The notes beneath the pieces were generated by a model. That model had not been told where the DNA came from. It did not search any database and saw nothing but the letters and a program-made list of their open reading frames with translations. A stretch of 64,000 nucleotides of DNA, taken from NCBI GenBank assembly GCA_023134715.1, contig JAGLUP010000002.1, forward strand, positions 160,430 to 224,429, read 5' to 3'. Shown here piece after piece: positions 9,513 to 18,050 of this stretch (its first letter is position 1; each line of letters starts with the position of its first letter). The stretch comes from Candidatus Parcubacteria bacterium (GTDB taxonomy: Bacteria; Patescibacteriota; Minisyncoccia; Minisyncoccales; JAGLUP01). Both the position numbers and the translations under genes were made by a program.

Positions 9513-11109
9513 TAAATTCTCTGAATAATGGATGCGGCTTTAACGGCCTGGATTTGAATTCCGGATGAAATTGGCTTGCGACAAAAAATGGATGATTTTT
9601 CAATTCAATAATCTCTACTAAATCCCGTTTAGAATTAATGCCTGCCATTATCATTCCTTTTGCCTCTAATTGGTCTCTAAATTCATTATTCAGCTCATAA
9701 CGATGCCTGTGACGCTCGGAAATATCAGAACGCTTATATCCCCTAAAACTAATAGTTTGGGGTTTTATTTTGCATTTATAAGCGCCAAGACGCATTGTTC
9801 CCCCATATTTTTTCTCTTTTAAAAGCGCTTTTTGCTCAGGCATTACATCAATAACCGGGTATTTACATTTTGAAGAAAATTCAGTAGAGCTCGCCTGGGC
9901 TATTCCGCAAACATTTCTGGCAAATTCAATTACCGCTAACTGCATTCCCAAACATAGTCCCAAAAAAGGAATTTTGTTTTTTCGGCAAAATTCAATTGCT
10001 TTAATTTTTCCTTCCACTCCCCTATTTCCAAATCCTCCGGGAATGATTATGCCGTCATAATTTTTAATCTCTTTTACAGCTTGAGAATCTTTCTCATATT
10101 CACCTGCTGACAGCCAGGAAATTTCCGGCTTTTTTTTATGCTCCCAGCAAGCATGTTTTATTGCTTCAATTATAGAAATATAAGAATCCATTAAAGTAAA
10201 TTTTCCTGTTTCAAAATATTTTCCCACTATTCCAATTTTTACTGTTTCAGAGCTATTTTTTATTACATTTACTAATTTTTTCCAATCTTTCAAATCTTTT
10301 TTTGGCGCAGGCATTCCAAATTTGTTTAAAATTCTTTTTCCTAAATTATCTTTTTGAAAATTAATCGGCACTTCGTAAATTGACTTAATATCAGGAGCGG
10401 AAATAACATCTTGCTCGCTAATGTTGCAAAAAGTTGAAATCTTTTTTTTGCGCGGTTCGTCTAATGGAACTTCTGAACGAGCAATAATTATATCCGGCTG
10501 AATTCCAGCCATATTTAAAGTTCTTACAGCGTATTGAGTGGGCTTTGTTTTCATCTCGCCAATCATATTTGGAATTGGCAGATAGCTTACTAAAATAAAA
10601 AGAACATCTTTTGGATGTCTAAGTTTAAGCATTCTGGCGGCTTCTAAAAATAAAGAATTTTGATATTCTCCCACCGTGCCGCCAATTTCAATTAAAACAA
10701 AATCAGCTTTTACTCTTTGGACCGCTTTTTTTATTCTTGAAATTACTTCATTTGGGATATCGGGAACAACCTCAACGCATCTGCCGCCGTATTCTAAATT
10801 CCTTTCCCGATTAATAACCGCTTGATAAACTCTTCCAGTAGTAATGTAATTATGAGTAGTCAAATCTTGGTCTAAAAATCTTTCATAGTTTCCAATATCT
10901 TGGTCGCATTCTGTCCCATCATCGGTTACAAAAACCTCTCCATGCTCAATTGGGTTCATTGTTCCTGCGTCAACATTAATATAGGGATCAATTTTGATTG
11001 CCGTAATTTTGAACCCTTTGCTTTGAAGAATTTTACCGATAGAAGCCGCTGTTATCCCCTTTCCAATGCCGGACATTACGCCGCCGCCAATAAAAATATA
11101 TTTTGCCAT
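9487..11109 (-). CDS. pyrG: CTP synthase
   Basis: This enzyme aminates UTP to CTP using glutamine. It has the full family length of 540 residues. The N-terminal synthase domain begins [16 protein letters not shown] and has [16 protein letters not shown]. The C-terminal glutamine amidotransferase has the nucleophile elbow GLCLGMQ and the HPE of FHPEFKSRP. The start overlaps the rplI stop by 1 bp (TAATG), and the end overlaps rpmA by 26 bp. Confidence 0.97.
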   Translation of the reverse strand: MAKYIFIGGGVMSGIGKGITAASIGKILQSKGFKITAIKIDPYINVDAGTMNPIEHGEVFVTDDGTECDQDIGNYERFLDQDLTTHNYITTGRVYQAVINRERNLEYGGRCVEVVPDIPNEVISRIKKAVQRVKADFVLIEIGGTVGEYQNSLFLEAARMLKLRHPKDVLFILVSYLPIPNMIGEMKTKPTQYAVRTLNMAGIQPDIIIARSEVPLDEPRKKKISTFCNISEQDVISAPDIKSIYEVPINFQKDNLGKRILNKFGMPAPKKDLKDWKKLVNVIKNSSETVKIGIVGKYFETGKFTLMDSYISIIEAIKHACWEHKKKPEISWLSAGEYEKDSQAVKEIKNYDGIIIPGGFGNRGVEGKIKAIEFCRKNKIPFLGLCLGMQLAVIEFARNVCGIAQASSTEFSSKCKYPVIDVMPEQKALLKEKKYGGTMRLGAYKCKIKPQTISFRGYKRSDISERHRHRYELNNEFRDQLEAKGMIMAGINSKRDLVEIIELKNHPFFVASQFHPEFKSRPLKPHPLFREFIKVCSAQH

Positions 11110-11555
11110 TATTTCTCTTCAGTAATTATTACTTTTATTTCTACTTCTAAATTATGCTCAAATTTAAGTTTTATCGGAAACTCGCCGATTTCCTTAATCG
11201 GCTCTTTCAAATCAATTTGAGTTTTTTTAATCTCAAATCCAAGTTCTTTCAATTTTTCAGAAATTTTCTGTTGGTTTATTGACTCAAAAAGCTGTCCCTC
11301 TTCTCCAGCTTTAACTGAAATAGCAACTTCTAATCCGTCAAGCTTTGAAGCTGTTTCCTGAACATTTTTTAATTCCTGCTCTGTTTTCTTTGCTTTAATT
11401 TTTTTCCGCGATTCCAGCCATTTCAAAGCTGACGGGTCAGCGAGTTTAGCCAAATTTTTAGGAAACAAAAAATTCCTGGCATAACCATCCTTTGCATTTT
11501 TAACATCATATTTCTTGCCCATATTTTCTATGTCTTGTAAGAGTATAACCTTCAT
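11109..11555 (-). CDS. rplI: 50S ribosomal protein L9
   Basis: This 148-residue protein has the conserved N-terminal RNA-binding domain (MKVILLQDIENMGKKYDV, then GYARNFLFPK), a long charged linker helix and a C-terminal domain. L9 is reported absent from Microgenomates, so its presence argues for another CPR branch. It overlaps pyrG by 1 bp. Confidence 0.95.
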   Translation of the reverse strand: MKVILLQDIENMGKKYDVKNAKDGYARNFLFPKNLAKLADPSALKWLESRKKIKAKKTEQELKNVQETASKLDGLEVAISVKAGEEGQLFESINQQKISEKLKELGFEIKKTQIDLKEPIKEIGEFPIKLKFEHNLEVEIKVIITEEK

Positions 11556-11575
11556 AATCGCTTCGCTAAATTAAA

Positions 11576-11693
11576 AATAGAAAATGAAAAATGAAAAATC
11601 ACAATCTAAAATCTAAAACTAAAATTTTATTTTTTATTTTTTTTATCTTTTTTAATTTTTCTTTGTGGTTTTTCATTTTTAGTTTTTACTTTT
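11576..11693. repeat. AT-rich dispersed repeat, copy 2
   Basis: The core ACAATCTAAAATCTAAAAC at 11601-11619 matches the copies at 9116 and 35904. It is flanked by GAAAAATGAAAAATC on one side and TTTTTCATTTTTAG-type sequence on the other, giving an inverted-repeat tendency. It fills the rplI-ctpA boundary. Confidence 0.5.
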
Positions 11694-12914
11694 TCATTTA
11701 TTATATCTCATTTCTTTAATAATTTCAACTGCTTTGTCTAATTGAGGGTCTCTGTCTTTCTCATAATCCTCTTCGGTCATTTCTACTTCAATATCCGGCG
11801 CCAGTCCGACATCAGTAATAAGCTGGCCGTTGGGAGTCAGCCATTTCGCTATAGTAATTTTCAAACTTGTCGCGCCCGGCAGTTTTTCTAATTCCTGGAC
11901 TGAACCCTTGCCAAAAGATTTTGCGCCGATTAATTTTACTCCTAAGTTATCCTGTAAGGCACCGGCTAAAATCTCTGAAGCAGAGGCAGAGCCCTGATTT
12001 ATTAAAATTACCATTGGGTATTCTGAAAATTTAGCATTTCCTCTCGCCTTATATTCCATATTCGGCTGTTTTCCGCCAAAATCTTCAATCACAACAACAT
12101 CTCCCCTTTCTAAAAACCAACCGGCAATATCTACAGAAACCTCTAAATAACCTCCCGGATTATTTCTTAGGTCTAAAATAATTTTTTCAGATGAAGAATT
12201 TAAAATTTCAAGAGCCATTTTATCAAAATCAGAATCAGCTTTTTGTGAAAAATGATAAATTTTTACATAAGCGATATTATCATCCAAAATCTCCAATTTC
12301 AAGGAAGGCACCTTGATAACATTTCTTATAACCTTAATTTCTTCTGGCTGAGCCCATCCTTTGCGAAAAATCGTAAGAACAACCTCTGTTCCTTTTGGCC
12401 CGCGAATCAGTTTAACCACTTGCTCAATGCCAATATCAGCGGTTGAAATTCCATCTACTTCTAAAATTTTATCGCCGGGGCGAAGTCCGGCTCTTTGAGC
12501 AGGTGTATTTTCAAGAGGCGCGATTATTGTAAGTTGATTATTTCTTATGCCAATTTCCATACCTACGCCCTCAAAACTTCCGGAAATATCTTCTAAAAAT
12601 ATCTTGGAGTCCTCTGGGGGCAGGAAAACGGTGTAAGGGTCATCCAGCGATTCAACCATCCCGGAAATTGCTCCGTAAACCATTTTTTGATAATCCAATT
12701 CTTCATTATCTACATATTTCTCCTGTAATTTTATCCAAGCATCCCAAAAAAGAGAAAAGTCAACTGTATCCGGCCTGCCTAAATCTCGATTTATTACTCC
12801 TTGAATAACCAGCTTCTCTCCTTCAATTTTTCCTAAATAAAAACCAAAGCAAAGACTTATCAATGTAAAAACAATGATAACACCTCCTATAAATAAATAT
12901 CTTTTTTTAATCAT
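11694..12914 (-). CDS. S41 C-terminal processing peptidase (CtpA/Prc)
   Basis: This 406-residue protein has an N-terminal membrane anchor (residues 6-28), a PDZ domain at about 95-190 (EGVGMEIGI, AGLRPGDKILEVDG) and an S41 catalytic domain. The nucleophile lies in NQGSASASEIL and the base in GAKSFGKGSVQ. These proteases act outside the membrane, trimming proteins and modulating wall hydrolases. It is a single-gene unit by spacing. Confidence 0.93.
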   Translation of the reverse strand: MIKKRYLFIGGVIIVFTLISLCFGFYLGKIEGEKLVIQGVINRDLGRPDTVDFSLFWDAWIKLQEKYVDNEELDYQKMVYGAISGMVESLDDPYTVFLPPEDSKIFLEDISGSFEGVGMEIGIRNNQLTIIAPLENTPAQRAGLRPGDKILEVDGISTADIGIEQVVKLIRGPKGTEVVLTIFRKGWAQPEEIKVIRNVIKVPSLKLEILDDNIAYVKIYHFSQKADSDFDKMALEILNSSSEKIILDLRNNPGGYLEVSVDIAGWFLERGDVVVIEDFGGKQPNMEYKARGNAKFSEYPMVILINQGSASASEILAGALQDNLGVKLIGAKSFGKGSVQELEKLPGATSLKITIAKWLTPNGQLITDVGLAPDIEVEMTEEDYEKDRDPQLDKAVEIIKEMRYNK

Positions 12915-12955
12915 ATTTCTATTTTACTATAGCATAGCAAAATTTAAAAACAAAT

Positions 12956-14011
12956 CTACACATCCAAAATTTTTCTGAATTTTTCTATCAATTTCTCCTC
13001 TTTTCCTATTATTTTTTTAATTAAACTATTTATTTGAAAATGGAAAAAAATAATTATTCCGAAAAAAGCAGCAGTCAAACTAACTATTCTTATTATCAAA
13101 CTAAAGGCAACACCAATAGTTCCGCTTATCCCTAAAAAAGGGAAAATAAACGCTTGGCTTAATTCAAAACTTCCTAATGCTGCTGGAATAGGGACAAGAA
13201 AAATTAAAGTTATTGCGGTATTTAGGGAAAGTATTTGCTTTATGCCTACGCTGTATCCTAAAAAATAGATGACCAGCCAATAAGTCAACAAAACAAAAAA
13301 AACATCAAAAGCAGCAAGAGAAAAAACTATTATTAATTTTTTCTTTTTTTCTTTAAAAAAATAAGAGATATTTTTTTCTGCGCTATTCACGCCTTGTCCG
13401 ATTTTTCTAATAGCCCTTATTTTATTTAAACCTAAAATATCAATAAAAAAATTAAAAAAGCCCTTTTCTCCAGATGCTCCGTTAAGCGCCTTAGAATAAA
13501 AAATATAAAAAAGCCAAAAAGAAAAAATTACAATAATAGCGATTAAAAAAATAAAAATAGTAGATGGGGTAAAATAACTAAAAAGAAAAAAAAGTCCTAT
13601 AATAAAAAATATAAAAACAACGCTCAAATAAATCACCGCGTCTATTACAGTAGAAGCTGCTGCTTTGTCTAAAGGAACATCTGTTTCTTCTTTTAATAAA
13701 TAAGCTCTAACCGGCTCACCTCCAACAAATATAACCGGAGTTAAATAATTTATGCTGGAACCAATCAGCTTGGTTTTCATTACTTTTAAAAAAGAAATCT
13801 TAGAAGGATGTTGACTCTCTATGATAATTTTCCAACGCAAAGTTGATATTGAAATACCCAATAAACTTATAATTAAAATAAAAAGAAATTTTTCAAGAGA
13901 AAAAGCTGAAACAACTGAAGAAATATTATCCAAGCCAATTCTCTTCAGCACCGCCGCAAACAAAACCAAACCGAAGCAAAGTGAAAATAAAAAAAACAAA
14001 TTCTTCTTCAT
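12956..14011 (-). CDS. Flippase-like (UPF0104/MprF-TM family) membrane protein
   Basis: This 351-residue protein has about eight membrane helices. TPVIFVGGEPVRAYLL and PAALGSFELSQAF match the lysylphosphatidylglycerol-synthase transmembrane (UPF0104) family. Members are thought to flip lipids or lipid-linked molecules; no soluble synthase domain is attached. It begins 28 bp after the hydrolase gene upstream. Confidence 0.8.
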   Translation of the reverse strand: MKKNLFFLFSLCFGLVLFAAVLKRIGLDNISSVVSAFSLEKFLFILIISLLGISISTLRWKIIIESQHPSKISFLKVMKTKLIGSSINYLTPVIFVGGEPVRAYLLKEETDVPLDKAAASTVIDAVIYLSVVFIFFIIGLFFLFSYFTPSTIFIFLIAIIVIFSFWLFYIFYSKALNGASGEKGFFNFFIDILGLNKIRAIRKIGQGVNSAEKNISYFFKEKKKKLIIVFSLAAFDVFFVLLTYWLVIYFLGYSVGIKQILSLNTAITLIFLVPIPAALGSFELSQAFIFPFLGISGTIGVAFSLIIRIVSLTAAFFGIIIFFHFQINSLIKKIIGKEEKLIEKFRKILDV

Positions 14012-14038
14012 AAATAATTCTTAGAATTTAAAGTGATA

Positions 14039-14596
14039 TTATAATTCATTCTTGATTTTTTCAAGAAGAAAGTCAAGTTTAGTATATCCAAACTCTTGAT
14101 TAATATGTCCTGCGTTTTTGAGAATAATCAACTCTGTATCTAAATTTTCAGCGAGCGCTTTGCCCTTTTCAATTGGAACATATGGATCATTATCTGAACT
14201 AATCACATAAAATTTCTTGCAATTGTTTTTTATTCTATTCCAATTAAATGATTTGGTGGTAAATGTTTTATTAAGTTCATCAAATTCAGAACCACCTAAT
14301 AATCCAGTAAAGCCCGCAATAAAAAACGCTGCCTTAATTGGCTGATTCAATTTTTCAAGAACGCTTAATAAAAAAGCAGGCCCCAAACTATGACCAACAA
14401 CAATTGAATTCTCGTCTAAATATTGTTCATAATCTTTAAAAACTGCCAGCCAATTTTCTAAAGATTGATTTTCTGGAGTTGGAAATTTCGGGACAAAAAC
14501 TTTGCATTCTAATTTTTCAAGTTCGGTCTTTAACCACGGAAACCAATTCATTTCAGGATTTCCCTCGGTTCCGTGAATAATAACAACATTGGTCAT
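14039..14596 (-). CDS. RBBP9/YdeN-type alpha/beta hydrolase
   Basis: This 185-residue protein begins MTNVVIIHGTEGNPEMNWF. The nucleophile elbow is VGHSLG, the acid probably lies in SSDNDPYVP, and the His in KNAGHINQEFG. This matches the compact serine-hydrolase family RBBP9/YdeN, whose substrates are generally unknown. It starts 7 bp after the signal-peptidase-like gene. Confidence 0.85.
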   Translation of the reverse strand: MTNVVIIHGTEGNPEMNWFPWLKTELEKLECKVFVPKFPTPENQSLENWLAVFKDYEQYLDENSIVVGHSLGPAFLLSVLEKLNQPIKAAFFIAGFTGLLGGSEFDELNKTFTTKSFNWNRIKNNCKKFYVISSDNDPYVPIEKGKALAENLDTELIILKNAGHINQEFGYTKLDFLLEKIKNEL

Positions 14597-14603
14597 AAAT
14601 TAA

Positions 14604-15365
14604 TTATTTTTTTAAACCATCAAGCTTATAAAAAACTACGCCCTCAATGTCTTCCTTTAAAATAGGCCCAAATACTCTTGAATCTAAGCTTTTATTTCGA
14701 TTATCTCCTAACACAAAATACTCATTTTTCTTTAAAGTTAAAATTAGATTGCCAGTAGTTGTTCCATTAGCGTATGGTTCATTTAAAAACTGACCATTAA
14801 CATAAAGATCATTATCTTTAATTTCTATTTTTTCTCCTGGTAAACCAATAATTCGTGTTATTAAAAATTTATTTTTATCTTCTTGTAAACAATAAACAAC
14901 GATATCTCCATGAATAAAACGCTTATCAAGCTTATTTATCAACAAATAATCATAACTAATATAAGTAGGACTCATTGCCTCTCCTTTAACAATAAAAGGC
15001 GAAGCTATAAAAAAACGAACGGAAATAATAATAACTGAAAAAATCGCAAGCGCAACCGTTCCAGACACAATATATATTGCCAATGATTTTTTCCAATTAT
15101 TCTGATAATATTTTTTTAGAAAAAAATGAAAAACAAAAAATGCAATAATCGTAGTAAAAATTCCTGATAAAAAACTCAAATTAACAATTTTGAATATTGC
15201 TCCGCAAGTAAAACTGGCAATTCCAGAAAATATTAAAATCTTAAAAGAATTTTTATAACTCGGATTTTCAATTTTAAATAATTTTTTTGTCCAAAGCAAA
15301 ACGCCAGCAGCAATGATTAAATAAATAAAACTGAAAATTAATAATATAAAAATTATAAGTGCCAT
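14604..15365 (-). CDS. Signal peptidase I homologue lacking the catalytic dyad
   Basis: The protein has 253 residues with four predicted N-terminal membrane helices (about 1-25, 40-60, 65-82, 95-120). The S26 fold follows: box GEAMSPTY, RIIGLPGEKIE and GDNRNKSLDSRVFGP. The nucleophile Ser of GxSMxPT is Ala130 (codon at 14976-14978) and the general-base Lys before RIIGLPG is Thr170 (14856-14858). Other boxes are conserved, so the fold is under selection but canonical cleavage looks impossible. A Ser one residue after the Met could act only with altered geometry. Confidence 0.75.
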   Translation of the reverse strand: MALIIFILLIFSFIYLIIAAGVLLWTKKLFKIENPSYKNSFKILIFSGIASFTCGAIFKIVNLSFLSGIFTTIIAFFVFHFFLKKYYQNNWKKSLAIYIVSGTVALAIFSVIIISVRFFIASPFIVKGEAMSPTYISYDYLLINKLDKRFIHGDIVVYCLQEDKNKFLITRIIGLPGEKIEIKDNDLYVNGQFLNEPYANGTTTGNLILTLKKNEYFVLGDNRNKSLDSRVFGPILKEDIEGVVFYKLDGLKK

Positions 15366-15375
15366 AATATATTAA

Positions 15376-15413
15376 TCGTGCTTGGCTGTTGTGTTTGGCT
15401 AAGCCAAGCACAA
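15376..15413. repeat. Inverted repeat in gene boundary
   Basis: GTGCTTGGCT and AGCCAAGCAC form a 10-bp stem, and a shifted alternative TTGTGTTTGGCT/AGCCAAGCACAA overlaps it. It lies between the signal-peptidase homologue and the metallohydrolase. No U-run follows, so it is not clearly a terminator. Confidence 0.5.
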
Positions 15414-15415
15414 CA

Positions 15416-16006
15416 TTATTTCTTAACTTTAAACATTTTTCCGTGTCCGGGAATTACATAATCGGCTATTTCTAAAATTCTATCCCTACTTTCTCTTAAT
15501 GCTTTTTCATCTTTTGCATAAGGGTCTTTGTGTTCTATCAAGCTTTGCTTATCTGTTTTTTGCTCCTCGTTATCCATCCACCAAAAGACATCGCCAGCTA
15601 TTATCACTTTGCCCAAATCCTTTGTATCTGCTAAAACAGAGCAATGAAATTGATCATGTCCAGGCGTTTTAATAATTTGAATTTCAGTATTTGGAATCTT
15701 GCCCTTGTGTTCCCCTATTTTTCCATCAAAAGAATAAGTATTGCTGTTATCTAAAATAACAGCATTTTCAAAAATACCAACCAAAAGAGAATGGTCTAAA
15801 TGAGTATGAGTTAAAATTACATAATCAATTTGGACTAAAGACAAATTTTCTTTACTTAAAGCGGATAATAATAATTTTCTGTCCATTCCCGGATCAATAA
15901 TTATATTCAAATTAACATCTTGAATTAAAGTAGCAGTTGAAGAGGCAAATTCCTCTCCATTTATTTCTCTTGCATATCCCTCAATTAAGATTTTAACTTT
16001 TGTCAT
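15416..16006 (-). CDS. Metallo-beta-lactamase-fold hydrolase
   Basis: This 196-residue protein has the zinc ligands of the MBL fold: HTHLDHS, the His of TPGHDQFHC, the Asp of IAGDVFWW and a final PGHG. It is closest in feel to MBLAC1-like single-domain hydrolases. The substrate is unknown. Confidence 0.85.
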   Translation of the reverse strand: MTKVKILIEGYAREINGEEFASSTATLIQDVNLNIIIDPGMDRKLLLSALSKENLSLVQIDYVILTHTHLDHSLLVGIFENAVILDNSNTYSFDGKIGEHKGKIPNTEIQIIKTPGHDQFHCSVLADTKDLGKVIIAGDVFWWMDNEEQKTDKQSLIEHKDPYAKDEKALRESRDRILEIADYVIPGHGKMFKVKK

Positions 16007-16048
16007 AATATACTAAAATTTAACCTTTAAGGTTAAATCTCTATAATT

Positions 16049-16702
16049 TTACTCGTTTTCTATAACTTTTTTTATTTCAGATGTCTTGAAAATTTTTTCC
16101 ACATCTCTATAGTTAAACTGTTTTCCCTCAACTGTTGTCCATTCTTCTTCTATGCTCTCCCATGGAAATAAATATGAAAACGGAGATATCCCCTTTTCTT
16201 CACATTCCTTCTTGCTTAAATCCCTTGTTTCGTTAGTTAGCTTGCCATAAAAAACAATTTCTACGCCTTCAACTTTTTGATAAGAATAATCTATATGGTC
16301 TGCCGCATAAATTATTTTACAATCTGGAAACATTTCTTTTAAATCTTTCACTGCCATTGACGCTGTAACTCCAAAGCAATGATTTTGTTCTACTAATAAA
16401 AATGTTGGTTTTTCTGGCAGATCTATTTTTGGTAAAGATAGAAGACATCTTAATTCTATTTTATTATTTTTAAAAAGATATTTATATTGGACAGGAAGCA
16501 TTCTCAGCAAGCCACACTTAAACGTAAGATAAGCTCCGGGAAAAGCAGCGCCACGAAGTATCGGCACGACAGCATCTATTTTTATATCTTTTTCTTTAAT
16601 GTATCCTGCGACTTTGTCATGCAATTTTTCCAAAGTTTTCCCATATTCTTCCCATGAAACTTGTTTAAAATCTTCTTTTTTATATTTTGCTAAATAACTC
16701 AT
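16049..16702 (-). CDS. Phosphoribosyltransferase-fold protein, degenerate PRPP loop
   Basis: The 217-residue sequence has PRTase features: VDAVVPILRGAAFPGAYL, then LLVEQNHCFGVTASMAVKDL where the PRPP loop (usually VDDxxxTGxT) should be. The two acidic residues are EQ here and the loop is CFGVTAS. It may bind a different ligand or be inactive. It lies between csaA and the metallohydrolase gene. Confidence 0.6.
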   Translation of the reverse strand: MSYLAKYKKEDFKQVSWEEYGKTLEKLHDKVAGYIKEKDIKIDAVVPILRGAAFPGAYLTFKCGLLRMLPVQYKYLFKNNKIELRCLLSLPKIDLPEKPTFLLVEQNHCFGVTASMAVKDLKEMFPDCKIIYAADHIDYSYQKVEGVEIVFYGKLTNETRDLSKKECEEKGISPFSYLFPWESIEEEWTTVEGKQFNYRDVEKIFKTSEIKKVIENE

Positions 16703-16717
16703 AAAAAATATATTTAT

Positions 16718-17050
16718 TTAATATAATTTTGCTCCTATTTCAATATCGCGCTCTGGCTGGATTAAAACACATTCCCCGTCTGAATCAGGAACTCCTAATG
16801 TTAAAACTTCTGAAACCTCTGGACCAATTTGTCTAGGAGGAAAATTTACAACAGCAAGAACTAACATCCCATTAAGGTCTTCTTTGGTATATTTTGCCAC
16901 AAGCTGAGCGCAGGATTTTTTAATTCCTATTTCTTCGCCAAAATCTATCTTCAGCTTGTAAGATGGTTTTCTCGCTTCTGGAAAATCCTCCACTTCAATA
17001 ATTTTTCCTACCCGGATATCTAATTTTTGAAAATCCTCAATTGTCGCCAT
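16718..17050 (-). CDS. csaA: CsaA-type tRNA-binding protein
   Basis: This 110-residue single OB-fold protein begins MATIEDFQKLDIRVGKIIE. It has FPEARKPSYKLKIDFG, KKSCAQLV and AVVNFPPRQIGPEVSEVL, the hallmarks of CsaA. Members bind tRNA and have been described as export-related chaperones. Confidence 0.93.
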   Translation of the reverse strand: MATIEDFQKLDIRVGKIIEVEDFPEARKPSYKLKIDFGEEIGIKKSCAQLVAKYTKEDLNGMLVLAVVNFPPRQIGPEVSEVLTLGVPDSDGECVLIQPERDIEIGAKLY

Positions 17051-17092
17051 AAAAATAAAATTTAAAACCCAAGATTAAATCTTTCAAACTTT

Positions 17093-17944
17093 CTATTCTA
17101 TTATTTCAGATTCACACCCATTTTTTAGCTCTCGATTCTGTATCTTGTCACAGATAGATGAATTTGGTTTATCAAGAATAGCGTTCAAATAACATTCGTC
17201 TTTCGTATATTGATCTTGTATCTTGTCACAGATAGATGAATCTCTTTTAGCTACAGCGACATTCCTATAACACATATCTTTAGAAAGTTGCTCTTCGTCT
17301 ACTTTGTCACAGATAGATGAATCCTGTTTAGCTATAGCAACTTCCATATAACAAAAACTTTTTCCAAACTGATCTTTTATCTTCTTTTCACAAATAGATG
17401 GATCTCTTTTGCCAGAAGCGACGCCACAATAACAGACATCTTTTATCCTTTGATCTTGCATCTTTTCACAAACAGACAGATCTGCCAAGTTTTCAAAGCA
17501 ATTCCAATAGCACTTATCGATCATTGTCTGATCTTTTATCTTCTCACAAATAGAAAAATCTTTTTTAACTTTAGCTATCTCTGAATAGCAAGAATCTTTA
17601 AATGATTGATGCAGTTTTTCACAAATTGACAGATCTTGTTTAATTATAGCAACATTCGAATAACAAAAATCTCTGTTAAATTTATCTTCTATTTTTTTAC
17701 AAATAGATAAATCTTTTTTGGTCATAGCAACATCCGTATAATAATAAATATAACAAAGGTCTCTTTCCCTTGAACTCTGCATTTTACCACATATATTTTG
17801 AATTTCAGTTTCAGTAAGTGGAAGCAATTTTTTATTTTTTTCTATTGTGTCAATAAAAATAGCCCCGCAAATTATTAAAATAGCAACTATTCCAATTATT
17901 ATCAAAAAAACAACTCTTTTTGATTTTGAAAAATAAATATTCAT
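17093..17944 (-). CDS. Membrane-anchored Cys-repeat protein
   Basis: Residues 10-32 form one transmembrane helix. The rest is about nine tandem repeats of roughly 25 residues, consensus SICxKIxDQxxKDxCYxxVAxxKxD, with two Cys per unit and invariant spacing of about 11-12 residues between them. The tail is probably extracellular, where paired cysteines could form disulfides. It looks like a solenoid of helix pairs. I cannot name the family or function. The last repeat is degenerate. Confidence 0.65.
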   Translation of the reverse strand: MNIYFSKSKRVVFLIIIGIVAILIICGAIFIDTIEKNKKLLPLTETEIQNICGKMQSSRERDLCYIYYYTDVAMTKKDLSICKKIEDKFNRDFCYSNVAIIKQDLSICEKLHQSFKDSCYSEIAKVKKDFSICEKIKDQTMIDKCYWNCFENLADLSVCEKMQDQRIKDVCYCGVASGKRDPSICEKKIKDQFGKSFCYMEVAIAKQDSSICDKVDEEQLSKDMCYRNVAVAKRDSSICDKIQDQYTKDECYLNAILDKPNSSICDKIQNRELKNGCESEIIE

Positions 17945-18050
17945 AATTTTTTGGTTTTCTTTGCCATAATTAAAATTTAAAACTTACTTTCAATTATTTT
18001 ACCAAATTAAAAACCTTAAATCAAGAACAAAAAAATCAATAGGAAATTCT

